A DNA stretch of 64,000 nucleotides from assembly GCA_021234155.1 (NCBI GenBank), contig JAJEKV010000001.1:31696177-31760176 (forward strand), read 5' to 3'. Shown one piece after another: positions 13,303-26,562 of this stretch. The position numbers were made by a program, and so were the translations under genes. Numbering within the stretch: position 1 is the first letter of the stretch; every line of letters starts with the position of its first letter. The notes under the pieces were generated by a model. That model was given only the letters and a program-made list of their open reading frames with translations, did not search any database and was not told the DNA's origin. The DNA is from Isoetes taiwanensis. Taxonomy: Eukaryota; Streptophyta; Lycopodiopsida; Isoetales; Isoetaceae.

Positions 13303-16300
13303 AGCTGTTTGGCAAATGTTCTTCTTCATGGTAAATATTAATATTCTTCGAATCCCACTTTGGAAAGTAACTTTTCTAACTTGATAGATGATAATGGTTT
13401 GTGGGTTGTTACCAGGTACTAGGTACTGGAACAGTATGGCATTAACAGAGTTCAAATCATTTTTTCCACCATTGGCAGGACACTATAGACTTCCAAAGCA
13501 GCTGCAAAACTTCTGATATAATGCAAGAAAAACCACAAATAAGGTGTAAGGGCTTTGTTTTTAGCATCTTTATAAGTCTGATTTTCCCTTCAATGTCTTC
13601 TATCCTTTCCAGAAATACATTGAGTTTTGGCAATATTTTAGTGAATAGGAATTTCTAGAACTTTAAAATAGTGTCACTTTTGCATGAAAGATTTGAAATT
13701 ATCCTTCAAAATCCTTGAAATTTTACAGAAGTTTGAGCAGTTTGTTGCTTTATGGTCTATATACCCAATAGAAAAGCTCTTATTTTAGAGTAGGTACACT
13801 TCTACATGTATTTTCTGTTAATTCTCTGCCTATGCAAAAGCATTAGTCTAATTCCTGAATGTCGGGAGATAGTACTCAAAATGTTTGATGCCAACAATCC
13901 AATGGTTGCAGATGCTGCAAGGTGGACCTTGCCATAATTTTTATGATTTCCAACACGTTCTTCACGAAAGGCTTCACGGAGTGTAAGATCCTGGATTGAT
14001 CCTGCAGATCCTTCTAAAGGATCTTCTTTAGATTCGGAATCTATTGAGCGCTGACCAGTAATGAAACCATTTGGCTACAATAATACAGTGTAATCTTTAT
14101 GTCCTTAACTGTTATCTATGCAGAAATACATTCTTCCAGAATTGCAGGTAGGTTAGTGGCAGCTGCACATTCATTCTGGTATCATTTGAACATGCAGCAG
14201 GGATGATGCCCCTAACATTTGTGACCATTTTGATAAACGTAAGCCATCAATATGCCATTTCTAATTACTTTTGCAATACAGGATGGTAATAAATATTCTA
14301 AGATCAGTACTTTGCTTTTGCAGATATCGGGTAACAGTACAACAGAGTTCCAGATATTGGGTAGCAGATATGCAATCCATGCTGTATCATTTCATGTATG
14401 TTTGGTTTCTTAGATGCATTAAAAGAATGGTTACAACATTAGAAGCAGGCAACATAGATTTAGCTTTCAAGAAAGATATGACAAGCTGAGCCTTTCCAAT
14501 ATCATTATATACAAATGTACAACGAATTGTATAACTTAATGTTCTCAGGATGTACAATGAATTGATCGTATCAGGAACCATGGTGCCATTGAAGAAATAA
14601 ACCTTTTCATATTCTGGCATGGCTTTGTCAAGTTGACTGCAGCAAACTAAGTTAACAATTAGCAATGGTATCAGACTTTGGTTGGGAAACGGCCGCGCGC
14701 TGCACTCCATCCATCCCTTTCATATTAGACACAACATATCATAGTAGTCATTGTATGGCAAGGATAAGGCGCTGAGAACTGCTTCTCGGTTTATATATGA
14801 TTGTGCATTGCATCTGTTTGACTGTCTCAGCAATCGGCCACTCCAGCAGGTCTTGCAAGGAATAATTGAATTGTCAAAATAGGCAGAGAAACACAGCACG
14901 TGCTATTAAGAGAGACAATGCTTTGGGGGCACGTTGCGCTTGTAAGCTCTGTTTGAAGCAATTGTGCCTTAAGTTACACGGTCGTTTTATTCTTTAAGTG
15001 CGGTTGATTTAAATTTTGTATTTTGTCGTTTTATCGTGAATGATGGTTGCTTTAAATTTTTATGGTTGAGCTTCAAATGAATTTTTAAATCCTGACAAGA
15101 TTGTTCATAAGTAAATTCACAAGGGCTAAATGTGCAAGAAATTTAAGAGGTGGCCTTAATATTTGGTTATCACGTTTACAAAACAGTATGATGTGAGATG
15201 CAAACCAAGGAGGAATAGACAATGATAAATTTCAACTATGGCATCACCCTCATCAATTAAATCTACAACCCTCGAAGATGGAGACAATTCCAAAGGGTTA
15301 AGTTCTACGTTATAATTTTTCTCAAATACGCTCTTTTATGCATGGATATGAATACAAATTGTACGCAAAGTGAAAAATAAGTTTTTTCTAACCAAACATA
15401 TACAATATAAAATGGGTAGAGTAGAAAATCAATGATTTGAACTCAAAAAGCTATACACTCCCACAAATGCCTAGATCATGAACCCTAAGGTTGAGCCTAC
15501 TTTTATGCCGACTTTTTCTTTGCCTAATAATTCTCCTAGAACAAATTTGACTAACAAAAAGAAATAGTAATGAATCTCATTAACTTTCACATGCGAATAC
15601 GTTAAAGAAATAGTATGAATCTCATTAACTACATGCTAATATCGTTACTATCCTCTTGATTCACCAAACTCGAATTCACACACAAGAACATAGCTACACA
15701 TTTCTTTTCATCTTTTCCCACATACCAAATATCCAAAATCATTATACTTCAATTGGTACTTTGTGTTGACTATATATATCGTGATGGACTTCAACAAAAC
15801 CCTAAACTATCACATATGTCTATTCCACATCAGGCATTCTATTCTACCCATTCTCAGCTTATGAATGAAAACACCCCTAAACTCTAAACTTTCACGTACC
15901 CTTCCTACTATAATTGTGTAAATGTTTGTTAATGAATTGTTAGTGTCCCATTGATCTCAAAGTGGATGATAAAATCACCCATTCATTCATTCATTCCTAT
16001 GTTTTAGTGTTGTTATGCCTGTACAAGAACAAAACAAGAAAATCACAGGAAATATAATACCGTAAAATTCACGGTTGGTTCATTCTCCTAGCACCAATCG
16101 ACAACCTAGAATGTCTCGCCAGCTTCCGCCCCCATGGCCGTAATTCTCATCCTACATTGGATACAAAATATGTAGTCTCTTGAACCAAAGAAAACAATGT
16201 CAAATCACCTATCGGCCTTTGGCTCTTTGCCTGACTCCTTATAAGTCGCCATTTCACACATTCTTGTATAACACACAAATTAATATATTTTAGTATTCTA
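13303..16300. other. AT-rich intergenic sequence, no gene recognised
   Basis: Only short frames without recognisable domains on either strand (for example 14387-14710 minus). A (TCAT)n-like run lies near 15985-15996. Nothing else supportable. Confidence 0.5.
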
Positions 16301-16321
16301 CAACTATTTTTCTTACATTGT

Positions 16322-16777
16322 TTGTCTACAATCATACGGACAAGGATCGCCCTAATGTCCTTCCGCCCAATGGGCGTCAGATCAGCTCATCCGTTCCCTC
16401 CCATCGCTATGGACGATCCGCTACACGTGATGCCAGAGGAAGGGAGGCGCGCTAATTATTTGCAGCGCCAAGTGGTTTGGGATTTGTTGTTTGCATCGCT
16501 ATGCAGATTCTCCTTTGCCCCTTTTCTTACACTTCCTCCTGAGCCCGCCATCTATCCGAGCCTTCCTGCAGCTAGACCCATAACGGGTCCCATCTTCTCT
16601 CAAGGCATTAGAATGGCTGAAAGTTCTTCGGCCATCACAGAGACCTCACCCGCCTCCAGCGTTGGTTTAGCAATCAAACAAGTTACGCAAATTACATATT
16701 ACATGACAATTCGTTTAGTCGCCATGCTATTTAGGCAAATCCTGAGATGCCCCCATACTCAAACAATCCAAGTTTAA
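16322..16777 (+). CDS. Hypothetical open frame in a GC-richer island
   Basis: A 151-codon frame lies in a locally CpG-containing segment of otherwise AT-rich DNA. An internal ATG at 16613 has a good context (A at -3, G at +4) and begins MAESSSAITETSPASS, which could be a first coding exon. No domain is recognised and no downstream exon can be joined with confidence. It may equally be a promoter and leader region. Confidence 0.25.
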   Translation: MSTIIRTRIALMSFRPMGVRSAHPFPPIAMDDPLHVMPEEGRRANYLQRQVVWDLLFASLCRFSFAPFLTLPPEPAIYPSLPAARPITGPIFSQGIRMAESSSAITETSPASSVGLAIKQVTQITYYMTIRLVAMLFRQILRCPHTQTIQV

Positions 16778-17930
16778 GGTGACTGCTTTTGCTTCCGGGT
16801 TAAACTCGCTTTTTTTACCCTCGAATATATAAGTTACCGTGTTTTAGAACTAATGATGCCTTCAATGGACTACGCTTTGACTCATGCGTAGAAGTTTGCA
16901 TCATTGATTTTCTTCGCAAATAATTACATCGATAATGTGGTGAGTATTGGAATATATTATGATGTTCTTTCTTTACTTTACCGTTGATGCCGCCTATTAG
17001 CAATGCTTTTGCCTTATAATCATGGAATTTACTCATTCTTCCAAAGAGGCAGAAAGTAAAACAATATTTGCCATTGTGAATGCTGCTAGTTCAAATGTCT
17101 CAAGGTAAGATAGCCAGGCGTATCGAGTCTGTAAAACTGCGGCTGCATGTATGAAAATTCTAAGCTGAAGGATCCTTAAGCTTTTGAGCTTAACTTATCA
17201 TTTGAGCCGCCCTTACGCTAATTGATATGGTTCTAAAATAATTGCCATAATCCTCCATGCTCTTCTTCTATATATGCCCTCTTAGTTCCTTGGGTTTATT
17301 CCTTTGAGTTTTCAGATATATGGTGTTCTATGGTGTGGCTAATTAAATGTGTACCAAGCTTTCAAACAAACATTAGAACTTTCATTCAAATGTTTCAAAG
17401 CACCCTCTTGGTTCATTACAAAGATAAGGTTCCTCATCTTATGTTCGAACTCCAATGTTTAGAGCACATGAAGATGCATAAAGAAAAGATTAACTTCTAT
17501 ACAAATATAAAATGGTTAATTTTATATCTTGCTTTCCAGTATTTGATACAAATGCAATGCATGTGCATGTACTTTTGCTCCTCCAAGTTATATTTTCATC
17601 ACAAAGTTTTGCACAAATCAGTACAAGGAATGTATTTTAGAGATGCTTCTACCCAGATGCTGTAATTGAGTCACATCGAAGATATTTTGCATAATAAGCA
17701 TTTCTTCGCTACCAAATTTCTTCCTCATCCCCAGCCTCCAAAGTTTTCATTTTTGTTGTGGTAGTTTGAAACTTATTGCTATATGTTAAAATCATCTTGA
17801 ATTAAAGGTTCATAACACCAGCAACCTCCCACTAGCACGACACCTGTTCCAATGCATTTACCTAGGGAAGTCACGCCAAAATCACCAATGTTTTTCATGC
17901 TTGAAACCGGCCTTTGGTATAATCATATTA
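16778..17930. other. AT-rich intergenic sequence
   Basis: A 111-codon plus-strand frame (17330-17665) has low-complexity composition and no recognisable domain. Nothing supportable. Confidence 0.45.
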
Positions 17931-18880
17931 TCTAAAAAGCTCACCCCACCCTGTGGGCAAATTTTCAGGTTTGTACAATGATCCCTGAGGTGGGATCAAC
18001 TATGCAAAAACTATGTCGCCTCCGATCCCTGGCATGGGAGGTAACACAAAACAAATCTACAAAAACAAAGCATTAAAAAATTCTGCCCACTCTTGATAGG
18101 TGATTCCCCTGAGATACTCTACCTTGCATGGTCCTGTGATCACCATGTAACAGACTATCCTGCACTTCAAATGACGTATCAAATAGAATAAAACCATACC
18201 ATAGGGAAAATGTAAACATTGGCACGGGTGATCCCTTTAAGCATGGAAATCATTAATACAGGATCTCGAGGTCGATCAACATGCGCACGATGCCGTCCTA
18301 GATGAGATCCGGGAGGATGGAATCATTTTACGGTGATCCTTAGGTGGGAATGCATCACCATGCACGCGCCTCCCTCCTCGAATCCCCAATTTTTTTTGGG
18401 GAGGAGGGGGGATAATAAAACGCACCTTTACGAAAACAAGGCATTAAAGAAATCCCATCCACTAGGGACTCTCCCCGAGATGGCTTAATATGCATAGTGA
18501 TCCGATCCCGATCCCAAAATGCGTACTCCACAAAAACATGCGAAACAAACACCGCATGGTGATCCCAGGCATGAATCGAGCATTATATGATTCCCTACAC
18601 GGAATCGTCACCGTGAAACCGGAGGGATCACCGCACTCCCCATGAATCCGGCCCTCCTGATCCCCAAACCACCAAGGCCAAAGTAAAAAACGGAAACCTA
18701 TTAAAAATTACGCCCAATTTGTATCGGGATCATCTGCCCCGGATCCCGAGGACGAATCATTCTGCGATGGGATCCTCGGAGATCTAAATTATCTACCTTG
18801 TGATCCCAGGAGGATCACTAGGTCGATGAACTGCCCTCCCGATCTTCAATCACCAAGGGTCGGGATCAATGTGAGGCAAG
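17930..18880. repeat. GATC-rich degenerate repeat block
   Basis: The motif (A/G)TGGTGATCCC and its complement recur many times, for example near 17975, 18220, 18330, 18558, 18620 and 18805, often followed by a CCTGAGG-like piece. Spacing is irregular, so it reads as an old, decayed repeat. Similar motifs occur at 8770-8900 and 21990-22510. No protein-coding frame is convincing. Confidence 0.5.
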
Positions 18881-19178
18881 GGCTTCATTAATTAACAAAT
18901 ATGCTACTAATGATCACCATTACATTCACTCCATATACTGAAAGAGTGAGAAATACAAGTTTGAGTCTCTCATTTGTTCTCAAAGGTTTGACTAGGTGGT
19001 CGACTCTAGGGCTTACTTACATAAAGCCTCCATCTCAACTTCCTTCCAACTCTTCTTGGTTCCTTCCACCTTCATTTTCCAAGTTCTATTACAGGCTTGA
19101 GCCTTGCCTAGTACCACAGCTCACTCTCTCTAAGGTAAGCTCAGTAGACTTGATATATTAGTGCTCGTGTCGGCCATG

Positions 19179-21291
19179 TCATCCATCTTTCAAGCTTCCA
19201 AAATCGAGCCGCCACGGTAGAAAATCAAGCAGTAAATTCAAAATGTTAGGATCTTTGCCAGCCCTAGACATCACTCTAGCAATTATCGCCTCCAAGGAGG
19301 CCTTAGTCTTATCCAACTCCATTTCATTGCATGTTTGCAAGGGAGAATCCTCTCCTAGGCCTACTACATCAAGCATCTCCGATCCCCCGTCTCCACAACT
19401 CTCTTGCATGGCCTCATATAGCTTCAAGCGGTCCATGCCCCAACCAATTATCCCATATTGGGAACCCAGCACCTGTAAAAGATCTTGATCCTCAGACTAC
19501 AAGCATTTGCATAACTTTTTACCTCGATGCTTACATACAATTACCTCCTTAGTTCCCCAAGGGCACCACACAAATATGCCCAATTCTTATGTGCTCCAAC
19601 AACAAAATATGCGCCCTACCCAAGAGTGTGCTCACTTTGCACTTTAGCCTCGCCTTCCTCAAAGTTAGTAAATGTCACTTGTTCATCAGCAATATTCCGA
19701 GCACCTCTTATAGCACACTCTAGTATCTGTTCCTTTGAGGTGTTTACTACAATCCATGTTCCTTCATAGACCTAGAACATAGCTATATATCAATCAAAAG
19801 CAAGGTAAATTAGACCAAGCAGTGGTATAGGAACATTACCTCATGTAAGCCATGTGTGTCTCCACATTGTTTGTGAGAATGTAGAAAGCAACTACCACCC
19901 TCCCCACTGGCAGCACTACATGCATAGAAGAATCATCTCATATAAAGATATACCATGCCTCTATGGCATTGGTCTCCTCGATTAGAATGCATGTACATTC
20001 TTGTAGCCAATACCCATTGACAGATGTTCTTAATCCACTCCTTGCTCATGTAGGCCGAGAATTTAGGGTATTGAGGATACTTCCTCACCAACTCTTCCAA
20101 TCTCTTGATGGCTTCTTTCCTAACAGCTTCCCTGTACTCCTCGCCATACTCATTGTCCCATGTAGGACCCTCTGTCTTGTACATTATATTCCCTAGCTCC
20201 TTGAACTATGCACTTTATTCCTTATATTTTTATGTAGCCACTTAATCCACGCTCTCCTCACATGCCAAACGCATATTTGCATATGCACATTTGGGAAAAC
20301 CTACACAAATGCACAATGTTAGTCCATAATGTTAGCTACCATAATAAGTAGGCAAGAAAGTATAAGAAACGGGAAGGGAGATAAATTGCCTAGGAACTTA
20401 CATTTTTCACGGCCTTGATTTCAACATCAAAGATCGGCCAAGAATTTCATGCAAGAAGGGTGCCAATCCGGACCAACGCAACTACTTAGTGATAGCTCTA
20501 GTTTTTTTGAGAATTGATTATGACACAGGCCAATGGCAAGCTGGCTGTAAATGTCATCAGCAAATTCAGTGTAAAAAAAGATAGTGACCGTGATAATAGA
20601 AACCAGGAGCTTTGATTGGATCTAAATATGAAATGCTATCTAAATTTTAAATGAACTTTAGAAATGCAAGTAGTGTGCCTCTTGTCATTAGTTTTGAAGG
20701 TTGCATCCATGCAAATGGCCCTATTTTTTCCAAACTTTAGCGTTGCCTCTCTTTGGATTGGAGTCATCACTCCCAATTGGAACGTATCACCTTGTTCATA
20801 CAAGAACACAGACTCTTGATGTGTTAAGGTAAATTGGCCATGCTGATGCTAGTGGAAGGTCTTCGCTGTAGTCAAGCGTTTCTGCAACACCTTCTCAATG
20901 CTGTAAAACATGGATCTTCAGCATGTCATCCCTTACACATACTATCTTTGCCATGCACATCGAGTTTAAATCTCCACCTCTCCTCATGCATGTTCATATC
21001 ACTACGTCATGTGTGCCAATGCACGAGCTTATCTCTAACCCATTCCCTCAATTCCTGAGAGATCCATGGTGCTAGCTTGAATGTGATACCTTTCTCTGCA
21101 TCAACAAATTTACCATGGCAAGGTTCACCTTGGAGATTCTTATGCTTAAGCCCATAATAGATAACTTGTGAGCAATCTGGGAGAAGGTAGATTTGTCTAA
21201 TGGTAAAATGCCATTGGCAGCCCCTAGGCACAATCTCTCCCCTCTCAACACTTTCCCCATAAAGCAAGTTAGTGGGTCGTATCAAGAACAT
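19179..21291 (-). pseudogene. Decayed Mutator-like (MULE-domain) transposase
   Basis: Reading the minus strand from 21291: an N-terminal piece ends ISQELREWVRDKLVHWHT, followed by MHEERWRFKLDVHGKDS. About 20.7-20.8 kb reads FQLGVMTPIQREATLKFG then AICMDATFKTNDKRHT, the block with the first catalytic aspartate in MULE-type transposases (Q-x-fG followed by hDaTf-x-TN). Further on, 19933-20184 gives YPQYPKFSAYMSKEWIKN and QWVLATRMYMHSN, like the region before the HR motif. A 97-codon acidic frame (19179-19472) may be the tail. Frames shift repeatedly and stops intervene, so it is not functional. No terminal inverted repeats were identified with certainty. Confidence 0.65.
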
Positions 21292-21989
21292 GTGGAGTGT
21301 TCAATGACTTGTCCTGGGGTCCATATGTGCACCAATATATGTTTTGAGTGTTGAAAATTAGTGCATGGAACTAGTGCATGTACATCTAAGAATAAAACAT
21401 ACTTCTAAAAAAGAAGCCTATTGGATTGAATTATATTGTCTCGTTGGAAACTGCTACAATGTCTTCTTATATAGAAACAACAGAATTAAATTTGAGGATA
21501 GAGTTTCATACATGCATACCTCTTCATAGTCAAATAAGAATCCTTGGATGCCTTAGCACCCTCTCGGGATTAGAACTTCTTAAGTAGAAACTGCAAGGTG
21601 CCACACAATTTCTTTGCTCTCCAAGAATGAAATCTTGAACTCAGTTTGTTGGAAAGTAGCAGGTCCAGATAAGCATTTCTCCCTGAAGGAATTTGGTGCT
21701 ATTCGGGAAACCAATGTAGGTTGCTATGGTCGAATATGCCATTAGGGGATGACTCCACATGTATTTCAGCCCGTCGCTGAGAATGGCGAGAATGGGAGCT
21801 TAGATGCCTGTCCACCCGCAGATAAAATAGCGATTTCTCCCAGCCAAATCGCCTATAACGCCAGGTGTCAAAAGTGCATCTGTACAGTGCAGCCCCGCCA
21901 GAGAAATTTGGATGATAAGGGAACCTTGAAGCCGTATGTACAAACCGGTTTTTGTTCTATTGGAGTCCAAGTGGCCAGCCAGAAGGCCA

Positions 21990-22510
21990 CCCAGCCACTT
22001 TAGAGGAAGTACGTGGGGATCCTGGTGGACTTCCTATCGGCCAGCGCAGCAGGATCCTGAGGACGTTCTGCACCAGCGCATTTACCTGCGGTGGGGTGAT
22101 CCCGATCGGATAACCCGCCTCGGCGAGTACTGGGGCCGACGCTGCATTGCGGATCCCAGAGGGAGGGAATCTCAAGCATCCAAGCATGCGTGGGGATCCC
22201 TGCGATGTTGGGCTACCAATTTTGATGATTGAGGAGCCGCTATTGGCTACTCTGCAGGGGATCCTTGAGGCTTCGTGCAGATCACATGTTGGTGATTTCG
22301 GAAGGTGGGATTACCATGTACTTTTTATGGTGATATCGGAGGCGAGGAACATCATGGATGGCCCGTATGTGTCATGGGAGCGGATGGCCGAGATTGGCAC
22401 AGAGCCCCTCACGCAGGTTTCGCAGACGATGAAACGGAGGGGACAACTCAAGCCGCCTGAATGGCGAAGGATACCGAGGCCGTATTTTACCTCCGGATCC
22501 CCTAAACCGT
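21990..22510. repeat. GATC-rich degenerate repeat block, right of the transposase relic
   Basis: GGGGATCC and GGTGATCCC motifs recur in GC-richer DNA (near 22017, 22050, 22097, 22194, 22258, 22495). It resembles the block at 17.93-18.88 kb. The two blocks flank the transposase relic and may be its eroded arms, but an alignable inverted repeat could not be shown by eye. Confidence 0.4.
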
Positions 22511-22790
22511 GGTAAGACTATCCCATACCAAAGTAGCAGTCTTGGATATTTCATGTCCAATTTTGTTAGAATTGCCTGTTAAATTTTTTTGGAAACCTTT
22601 GAATCCCAATTGCAACCACAAAGGACTAAATTAAATTCGAGAATTCTGATCTTTGGGCTCGCACAATCTTGTGTCAAATGAATCGGTCACTTTCTACCCC
22701 ATATCATTGGAGTGCCCAAGGTAGTCTAAGTTCACTTCAATTTTTCCCTTTACTTGTAATGATTTTCGGCGAATGTTCTTACCCTTTTTC

Positions 22791-23306
22791 TCAAGCCCAC
22801 AAATTGGTCCACGCTTTCTTCCGGACCGACGGCGTTCCAACGGGGCAGGAGTATAGAGACATTACCAGAAGCTGAAATCGATCTGTGGGGACTCCCTCCC
22901 CCTTTAAGAGGCCAAGGTCTGATTCGTCGTCTTCTACAACAACCCGTGAAGCAAATATATTCAACATCTGCAATGCATTAATGAATCCGGCGGAGGTTGC
23001 AACTGTTGTGCCCTCTGTCTGTTGAGGTATCACATCGAAGATTGCCCCACAAGTGGAGCGGGCCAAATTAGATGGGGATCTCATTCATTGCCAATTGGTG
23101 ATAGTGAAGGGGATAATATCCTCTTCCAATCCCCTGTTGGATCTTGATATCCCTCCCAACATGTTCACAGTTTTTTCATTCCTACCATGACCGTGACGAG
23201 TATCCCCGTCCCCCCCTCCCCTAATACTATCTTTGAATTTTCCCTCTCTGTACAACACTATGTGGCTATGATTTTGTGCAACCTCTCGGTGTTTTAAATG
23301 GTACAT
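22791..23306 (-). CDS. Two adjacent hypothetical frames, product unknown
   Basis: A 73-codon frame (23085-23306) and a 97-codon frame (22791-23084) abut on the minus strand. The composite contains a glycine-rich piece GGGDGDTRHGHGRNEK and an acidic piece VVVEDDESDLGLL. It looks more coding-like than its surroundings and could be a retrotransposon ORF1 remnant, but no domain is recognised. Confidence 0.25.
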
Positions 23307-24069
23307 ATAGTGTTCTTAATGAATGCTAATTTCTGTTCACTTATATGTTATGTCCCTGTTAATGTTAATATGATGTGCCCTTGTTCAATTAATGTGATGT
23401 GCCCTTGTACAATTTTGTTCAACTTAGTTCTGCTAGGCAAATATGTTTTTCAAAAAAAAGTTAAAGGGTTCTATCAGAATTGCTCCCCCCCATCATTCTA
23501 GTTAAAGGCAATCCTATAGCTTTGAAAATAATTCAGTTCTTGCTATCATAAACCTTTGTTGTATCATGTGTTCATTCATGCACATAAAACTTATGCAGAT
23601 AACCTATGATGAAAACTATATAGGGAATCTATTAGTGACAGAGTAGACAACCAACATTTGACATGCAAATAATCATTTCACACATTTAAAATAGACATAG
23701 CAAAGTTTAGGCCGATGCTTTTGTATTCAAATAGCTCGTGATAAAATAATATTCAAATTAGGGCACAAGTGCATCTCCTATACATGTACAACTTCATCAC
23801 AGCCTTGAGAAACCTGCAATCACAAATTGATGTCCAGCAATGATTTAAGAGAAAATGACAAAACACTAAGCACTGAAAGTTACATGGTCTGGTGTGTTTG
23901 TTGCTGTGAATGTGCAACTAAACCTTCCTCAAATCTTGCGGCTACCAAGTCAACTCGAGTCCACATTTGAAAATGAACAAAAGCAAAGGGTTTACAAATA
24001 GATATGCTCCATCTCGGCCCTCCACCTTGTGGCAAATCCCATGTCTCGAAACAATGATATCATTATCTA
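23307..24069. other. AT-rich flank left of the Helitron array
   Basis: No gene, repeat or element recognised up to the CTAG terminus at 24070. Confidence 0.5.
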
Positions 24070-24079
24070 CTAGTAATGG

Positions 24080-24098
24080 TGCCCAGCATTGCTGGGCA
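24080..24098 (-). other. Helitron 3'-terminal hairpin, copy 1
   Basis: Eight-base-pair perfect stem with a 3-base loop, six bases from the terminal CTAG, the usual spacing for Helitron 3' ends. Confidence 0.9.
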
Positions 24099-24946
24099 TA
24101 AGTTTGGAGCCTGTAAATATTTTGACAGCAATGAGAAAAGCATGTAATGCTGCCACTATTGTGGTATCACTTTAGGAAAAAGTAACGTCTCCTTGCATTT
24201 GAATATTAAAGTCCAAACTCTTCTACCGTTGTTTACCTAGGCAAAGTTAGAAGCCTTGATATAACCAAGTCATCGTTCCATGTGCACGCTTGTGGATCCA
24301 TGTTTTGTAATAGTGTATATCTAAATTTCCAAACGTTCACAAATGACCCAAATCTGGCATTCTACTCAATATAGAAAAGTGCCAGCTTTCGGTGGCCTTT
24401 CTCTTTTCTAATATAATTGTATGATAGCTCAAGATAAATCTTGTTGTTTGTCAAATTTGTAGTATAAAGCTTCACTTCTTGTTTTTTTTTTTTGCAATGT
24501 TTATACATGGAGCCAGTTTGGACCAGCTATAAAGTTGCTTCTACGTATAGATGCACGTCAATTGTGGTATAAAACTTCACATCTCTATTGTTGAATGTCT
24601 ACATGGAGTTAGTTTGGACCAACTATAAAATTGCTTCTATGTTATAGATGCATTTATGATGATGTTGTTAAAACAAATGATGCCAATCTTGCAAGGTCGC
24701 TTGATAACATTTTGGCTTGTGTTGAGATAGAGAAATTTGGAATATATATTTAGTATATTTGTGTGTGCACTCCATTACAACGTGCATTTCCTATTGTTGA
24801 CACATAGGAAAAAAAATTTGAGAATCAAATCATCCATTTTTTTTTCCAATATTAGCTTTTAATCTGTAATCAAAGCTTCTAGTATCCCCTTATTTGCTAA
24901 TTAATGAATTAGCGGTGTGTGATCAAATCTTCTAAAATCCCTTTTT

Positions 24947-24962
24947 TCATTCATTCATTCAA
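24947..24962. repeat. (TCAT)n run inside Helitron copy 1
   Basis: Short CATT/TCAT tetranucleotide run, also present in copy 2 near 40125-40136, so it predates the duplication. Confidence 0.7.
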
Positions 24963-25593
24963 TTGCTAATCAATAGATCGACAAGAATAGAAGTAAATTT
25001 GGGATATCCATTTTGCCTCTTAAATGGCTCTTATAACTTCCTATAAATCTAGATAAGCTCTTCTTATATAAGAATAACAAAAGCAGAATAGTGATGACCA
25101 TATCCATAGCCCACAATAGTTGCATATTGTATAGTAAAAGCCTGGAGACATTTTATTTAAATTTGTGACATCACGTTATATGGCGCAATTCTATTAGTGC
25201 TGGTCTTTACAATGTTTTCTACGTTCCTTGGTAAGACCATGCTTAGCATATCCCAATCATGGCGGATAGAAACCTCATTTAGCATATGACATGCAAATCC
25301 ATTAGTGCAGTCTTTACAATGACATGTATATTGAAGCCATGTCTAACAATATCCAGATATATCAAAATCAGCTTAGTCATAGATTCAAGCCTATTACACA
25401 CTTCAGGATCGTAATCCCAAGACTATGCACAAAGGTGGCATCCTATCTTACCTCCTGCATGCAAAAACCACCTTGATTATTTTGCTTCAATTTGAAGGTC
25501 ATTTTCTGTTATTTGAAAAAGAAAACCTCAGCAAAGTTATTAATAATTTAAATGTGCAAAGAACAGAAAAAGCAGCAATTCATCAAGAAAATG

Positions 25594-25776
25594 CTAACAA
25601 TTGGCACTCACCTCCAAAAGTCTTTGACAACAGTCATATGTCTTCCAATAATTTGATGCAACAAAGTTTTCCCTATATATCAAGAGGACTACATCAAGGA
25701 CCCCTATATATATTGTGTTTGTCCCATTCTTCTCCAGGTGGATGAAGCTCCAATCCCTGCATCTGCTGGTAAACAT
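25594..25776 (-). pseudogene. Possible captured exon inside Helitron copy 1
   Basis: The 60-codon minus-strand frame begins MFTSRCRDWSFIHLEKNG. In the genomic DNA a GTGAGT donor-like site follows near 25610 and CAG acceptor-like sites precede it. An alternative frame reads QQMQGLELHPPGEEWDKHN. Copy 2 keeps the same piece at 40776-40958. The donor gene is not identified. Helitrons often carry such fragments. Confidence 0.35.
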
Positions 25777-26562
25777 CTGCTGGGGTTTGTTCGTCCACTT
25801 ATGATAAATAGTTCTTTTAATGAACCTAAAATGAACACATCAGAAAATTTAGCACTGAATCTCTAAAATGTCATGCCTTGACGCCATTTATTTGCAGGAC
25901 ATGTAAGCATGACAGCAAATAAAAAAGTGCAGAAGACCGCCATTTGTACTTGCACAAATAAAAGCTAAGAATTATCAATAATAACTACCTAACAAATAGA
26001 GAATCTAGCATAATGTTGCAAATGTCGACAAACAGATTTGAGTTACCTTTAAGAGTCTTCAAAGGCTTCAAACAAATGAACGACAATATGCAGATAACTA
26101 ATCATGGGGCTTTAGAACATTAGTCTGAAACATTATATTTCTTCCTATGACACATCCATTTCTAATTTGGCATCTGCAATAGACACAGACTGTAAACCAC
26201 ATTATCTGGTTTCTAAAAATAAATAAAGAAGTTCATGTTTTTCAAGTTTACCCGCTATTCTTGGAGATATTTAAAAGCTTGCATTTAACGATCCGGTACT
26301 TCACATGTTCTTGATGATTCAAAGCCCAAACCGATTTGTTGCATGCCCCACCCATCCGCCATGAAGCAAACCTTACGCTAAAAAACTTTGTCGGGCATAG
26401 CCGAGCACGGGCATTTTCGACTTTTATTGTAAGGGGAAGTGACAATATCTTGGCGTTGTAAGATATTAAGCCTACAAAAAGCGAGTTGGCTTGTTGGAAA
26501 AATGGCATTGTAGGTCATAAAAAACTCCCTTGTTTGCATCGGAATCGAACTAACGATTAATC

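Noticed and set aside
14656-14667. TGGTATCAGACT resembling an iMet primer-binding site
   Set aside because: Matches only the first ten bases of the consensus and has no LTR-like terminus next to it.
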